From the NCBI GenBank assembly GCA_002367815.1, contig DFDG01000010.1, forward strand, positions 10,695 through 19,073: a DNA stretch of 8,379 bases, read 5' to 3'. The translations under genes and the position numbers were made by a program. Shown here in pieces: positions 6,787 through 8,379 of this stretch. This DNA is from Opitutaceae bacterium UBA3033. Lineage in GTDB: Bacteria; Verrucomicrobiota; Verrucomicrobiia; Opitutales; Opitutaceae. Each line of letters opens with the position of its first letter. The stretch's first letter is position 1. The notes under the pieces are model-generated. The model was not told the DNA's origin and searched no databases. It saw only the letters and a program-made list of their open reading frames with translations.

Positions 6787-7761
6787 TTATTTAACGAGAT
6801 TGGATATCGTCTGCTTATTGAACTCTCTGATCTTCTGAGGAACATCGGCGACATCCCATCCATTGGCCGCCAATTGACCCAACTCGGCCTTGTTAAATCC
6901 CATCTTTTCAGCCAATACGATATATTCATCTGTCAGGCTATTGTTGAACACCAGAGGATCGTCCGTGCTGATCGTGCATCGCACCCCGGCCTCCATTATT
7001 TTTCTGAGAGGATGGGATGAATAGTCGGGATAGACGGCCAGTTTGATGTTGCTGATCGGACACACATCAAAAGTCACATTACGTTCACGGGCGAGTTGGA
7101 GCACGGTCGCGTCCTCTATTGCCCGCACTCCATGTTGCACCCGGTCGACTCCAAGTTGCTCAATCGCTTCACGCACTCTGGGCGCACCGTCGAATTCTCC
7201 CGCATGACATTTGGTAATCTTACCGGCCACCCGAATTCGGGACCACACTTCAGTCGTCCAAGGTTCGGTCGGGAAACTTTCGTGACCATGAAGGTCGACG
7301 CCAGCCAAGCCATCCCAGTTTGCCAAATCATCAATCACAGAACGCAAAGGACCGTCATAGTCTGTCCTTAACATGCCCGCAAAAATCCGCACTTCCAGAC
7401 CGGCCGGAACTGCTGCTCGGATCGCGGCGACAATTTCAGGTCCAGGAACGTTGATGAATTGAGTGACCGGCAGGTGAAAACTCGTCTCCACGTATTGGAC
7501 GTTCTGCGTCACATGAGTGGCGAAAATGGCCTTCATGGCCTCGTAATAGCGTTCAGCTGATACAAACCATGGCAGGGCTTGATCCAGTAGGACTTGTTCA
7601 AACGTGGTGAAGTCAGGGAAGCGGTATTTTTCCGCATGAAATGGTGCCGTCACGGGATACTGATCCGGGCGCCATGCCCGCAACAAGGCGTAGGGAATTG
7701 CCCCTTCGACGTGAAGATGAGTCTCGGTCTTCGGGAGGGCTTGAATGAAATCCCTGATCAC
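6787..7761 (-). CDS. add: Adenosine deaminase family protein
   Basis: A zinc-dependent amidohydrolase of the adenosine/AMP deaminase family, expected to convert adenosine (or a related 6-aminopurine compound) to the 6-oxo product in purine salvage. The 324-residue length fits bacterial Add. Metal and catalytic positions are visible: His15 and His17 in PKTETHLHVEG, His186 and Glu189 in KCHAGE, His210 in VQHGVRAIED, and Asp267-Asp268 in STDDPLVFNNSLTDEY. CPISN at 234-238 replaces the usual CPTSN. The start is GTG, since the PKTETHLH motif must sit near the N-terminus. It overlaps the stop of the upstream peptidase gene in a GTGA arrangement, which suggests translational coupling; a purine-rich GGGAAAAAGAA lies just before it. 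Substrate could instead be adenine or 6-amino-6-deoxyfutalosine, so the symbol is provisional. Confidence 0.88.
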   Translation of the reverse strand: MIRDFIQALPKTETHLHVEGAIPYALLRAWRPDQYPVTAPFHAEKYRFPDFTTFEQVLLDQALPWFVSAERYYEAMKAIFATHVTQNVQYVETSFHLPVTQFINVPGPEIVAAIRAAVPAGLEVRIFAGMLRTDYDGPLRSVIDDLANWDGLAGVDLHGHESFPTEPWTTEVWSRIRVAGKITKCHAGEFDGAPRVREAIEQLGVDRVQHGVRAIEDATVLQLARERNVTFDVCPISNIKLAVYPDYSSHPLRKIMEAGVRCTISTDDPLVFNNSLTDEYIVLAEKMGFNKAELGQLAANGWDVADVPQKIREFNKQTISNLVK

Positions 7762-8379
7762 TTCTTTTTCCCGAGCAGATATTCCGGATTCAATTTGTGC
7801 AATACCTTCGGCACAAACATGCCGTCTTTACGGATCAACTTGCCGTCGAACCAAATTTCGCCACCGCCATATTCCGGGCGCTGTATGCAGACCATGTCCC
7901 AATGCACCTGTGAATTGTTTCCATTGCTGCATTCGGCATAGGATTGGCCCGGGGTGAAATGGAATGAACCGGCAATCTTTTCATCAAAAAGAATGTCCCG
8001 CATGGGGCTAAGGATGTGCGGATTAAATCCGATGGCAAATTCTCCGATGTAGCGCGCACCGGCATCACTATCGAGAATCTCATTCAAGCGTTTGGTGTTG
8101 GTTGACGTGGCCTCGACCACTTTGCCGTTTTTGAACACCAGACGAATATTGTCGAATGATGCGCCCAAATAAACCGTGGGGACGTTGTATTGGAGCACGC
8201 CGTTGACGGAAGTTTTCACCGGGCAGGAAAACACTTCGCCATCGGGTATGTTACGCAAACCACCACACTCACTCGCCCCGATGCCTTTGATCGAAAATTG
8301 TAGATCGGTGCCGGGTCCCTTTAAATGCACGTGGTCGGTTTTTCGCATGAGGTCGGCCAGCACTTTCATCCCCGGACCC
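7758..8379 (-). CDS. M29-family aminopeptidase, N-terminal part missing
   Basis: The C-terminal half of a dinuclear-metal aminopeptidase of the M29 family (AmpS / aminopeptidase T type), which removes N-terminal residues from peptides in the cytosol. The frame runs off the window edge; 206 residues are visible, where full family members have roughly 360-410. Numbering from the Met at base 8369, the family landmarks are GPGTDLQFSIKG (18-29), RNIPDGEVFSCP with presumed ligand Glu45 (39-50), YIGEFAIGFNP with Glu110 (107-117), GSFHFTPGQSYAECSNGN with His137 and Tyr144 (134-151), and VHWDMV with His156 and Asp158 (155-160). It ends in KLNPEYLLGKKK. All expected metal ligands of the visible half are present, so the enzyme looks functional. 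Its stop codon overlaps the GTG start of the deaminase gene, placing it upstream in the same operon. Confidence 0.93.
   Translation of the reverse strand, partial: GPGMKVLADLMRKTDHVHLKGPGTDLQFSIKGIGASECGGLRNIPDGEVFSCPVKTSVNGVLQYNVPTVYLGASFDNIRLVFKNGKVVEATSTNTKRLNEILDSDAGARYIGEFAIGFNPHILSPMRDILFDEKIAGSFHFTPGQSYAECSNGNNSQVHWDMVCIQRPEYGGGEIWFDGKLIRKDGMFVPKVLHKLNPEYLLGKKK

Noticed and set aside
6780..6929. 50-codon N-terminal extension of the rluD-type gene
   Set aside because: It lies inside the deaminase gene and is unlike the S4 domain. The ATG at 6779 starts a normal-length enzyme.
6217..7020. A 267-codon plus-strand open frame lying antisense to the rluD-type and deaminase genes
   Set aside because: Both minus-strand genes have complete catalytic motifs in the same span. 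The antisense translation is rich in Ser, Pro, Thr and Arg with no recognisable domain, a typical shadow.

Overview
The window is ordinary-looking bacterial chromosome, packed almost wall to wall with genes in two convergent blocks. Best guess for the organism is a Verrucomicrobiota-type bacterium. This is inference from gene style, not a search: a glucose-6-phosphate isomerase of the QPGVEAGK type with a long C-terminal tail, an M29-like aminopeptidase, genes that mostly lack a clear Shine-Dalgarno sequence, and a tiny lipoprotein beside a membrane coiled-coil protein. Base composition looks balanced by eye. I see no mobile element, CRISPR array, tRNA, rRNA or foreign-looking patch, and no stretch over 300 bases without a gene.

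Plus-strand block (1-4104): the 3' part of pgi (cut by the window start); a membrane-anchored coiled-coil protein; a 53-residue lipoprotein that standard length cut-offs can miss; a strong intrinsic terminator; rsmI (16S rRNA ribose methyltransferase); and a short Ppx/GppA-family phosphatase. The gaps are 13, 5, 54 and 19 bases. The first three genes look like one transcript ending at the terminator. The terminator lies only about 10 bases before the rsmI ATG, so how rsmI and the phosphatase gene are transcribed is the main regulatory puzzle here.

Minus-strand block (8379-4109, read right to left): an M29 aminopeptidase (5' end outside the window), an adenosine-deaminase-family enzyme that starts at GTG inside the preceding stop, an RluD-type pseudouridine synthase 7 bases further on, and a 561-residue protein that resembles the (alpha/alpha)-toroid plus beta-sandwich polysaccharide lyases and overlaps the end of the synthase gene by 17 bases. 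The tight junctions imply one operon with translational coupling. It is functionally mixed: peptide turnover, purine salvage, 23S rRNA modification and a possible uronic-acid polysaccharide enzyme.

The two blocks meet tail to tail with four bases between stop codons and no visible terminator. I did not find a convincing new multi-gene system. The items most worth a second look are the overlooked small lipoprotein and its coiled-coil neighbour, the terminator pressed against rsmI, and the cytosolic lyase-like protein in a housekeeping operon.
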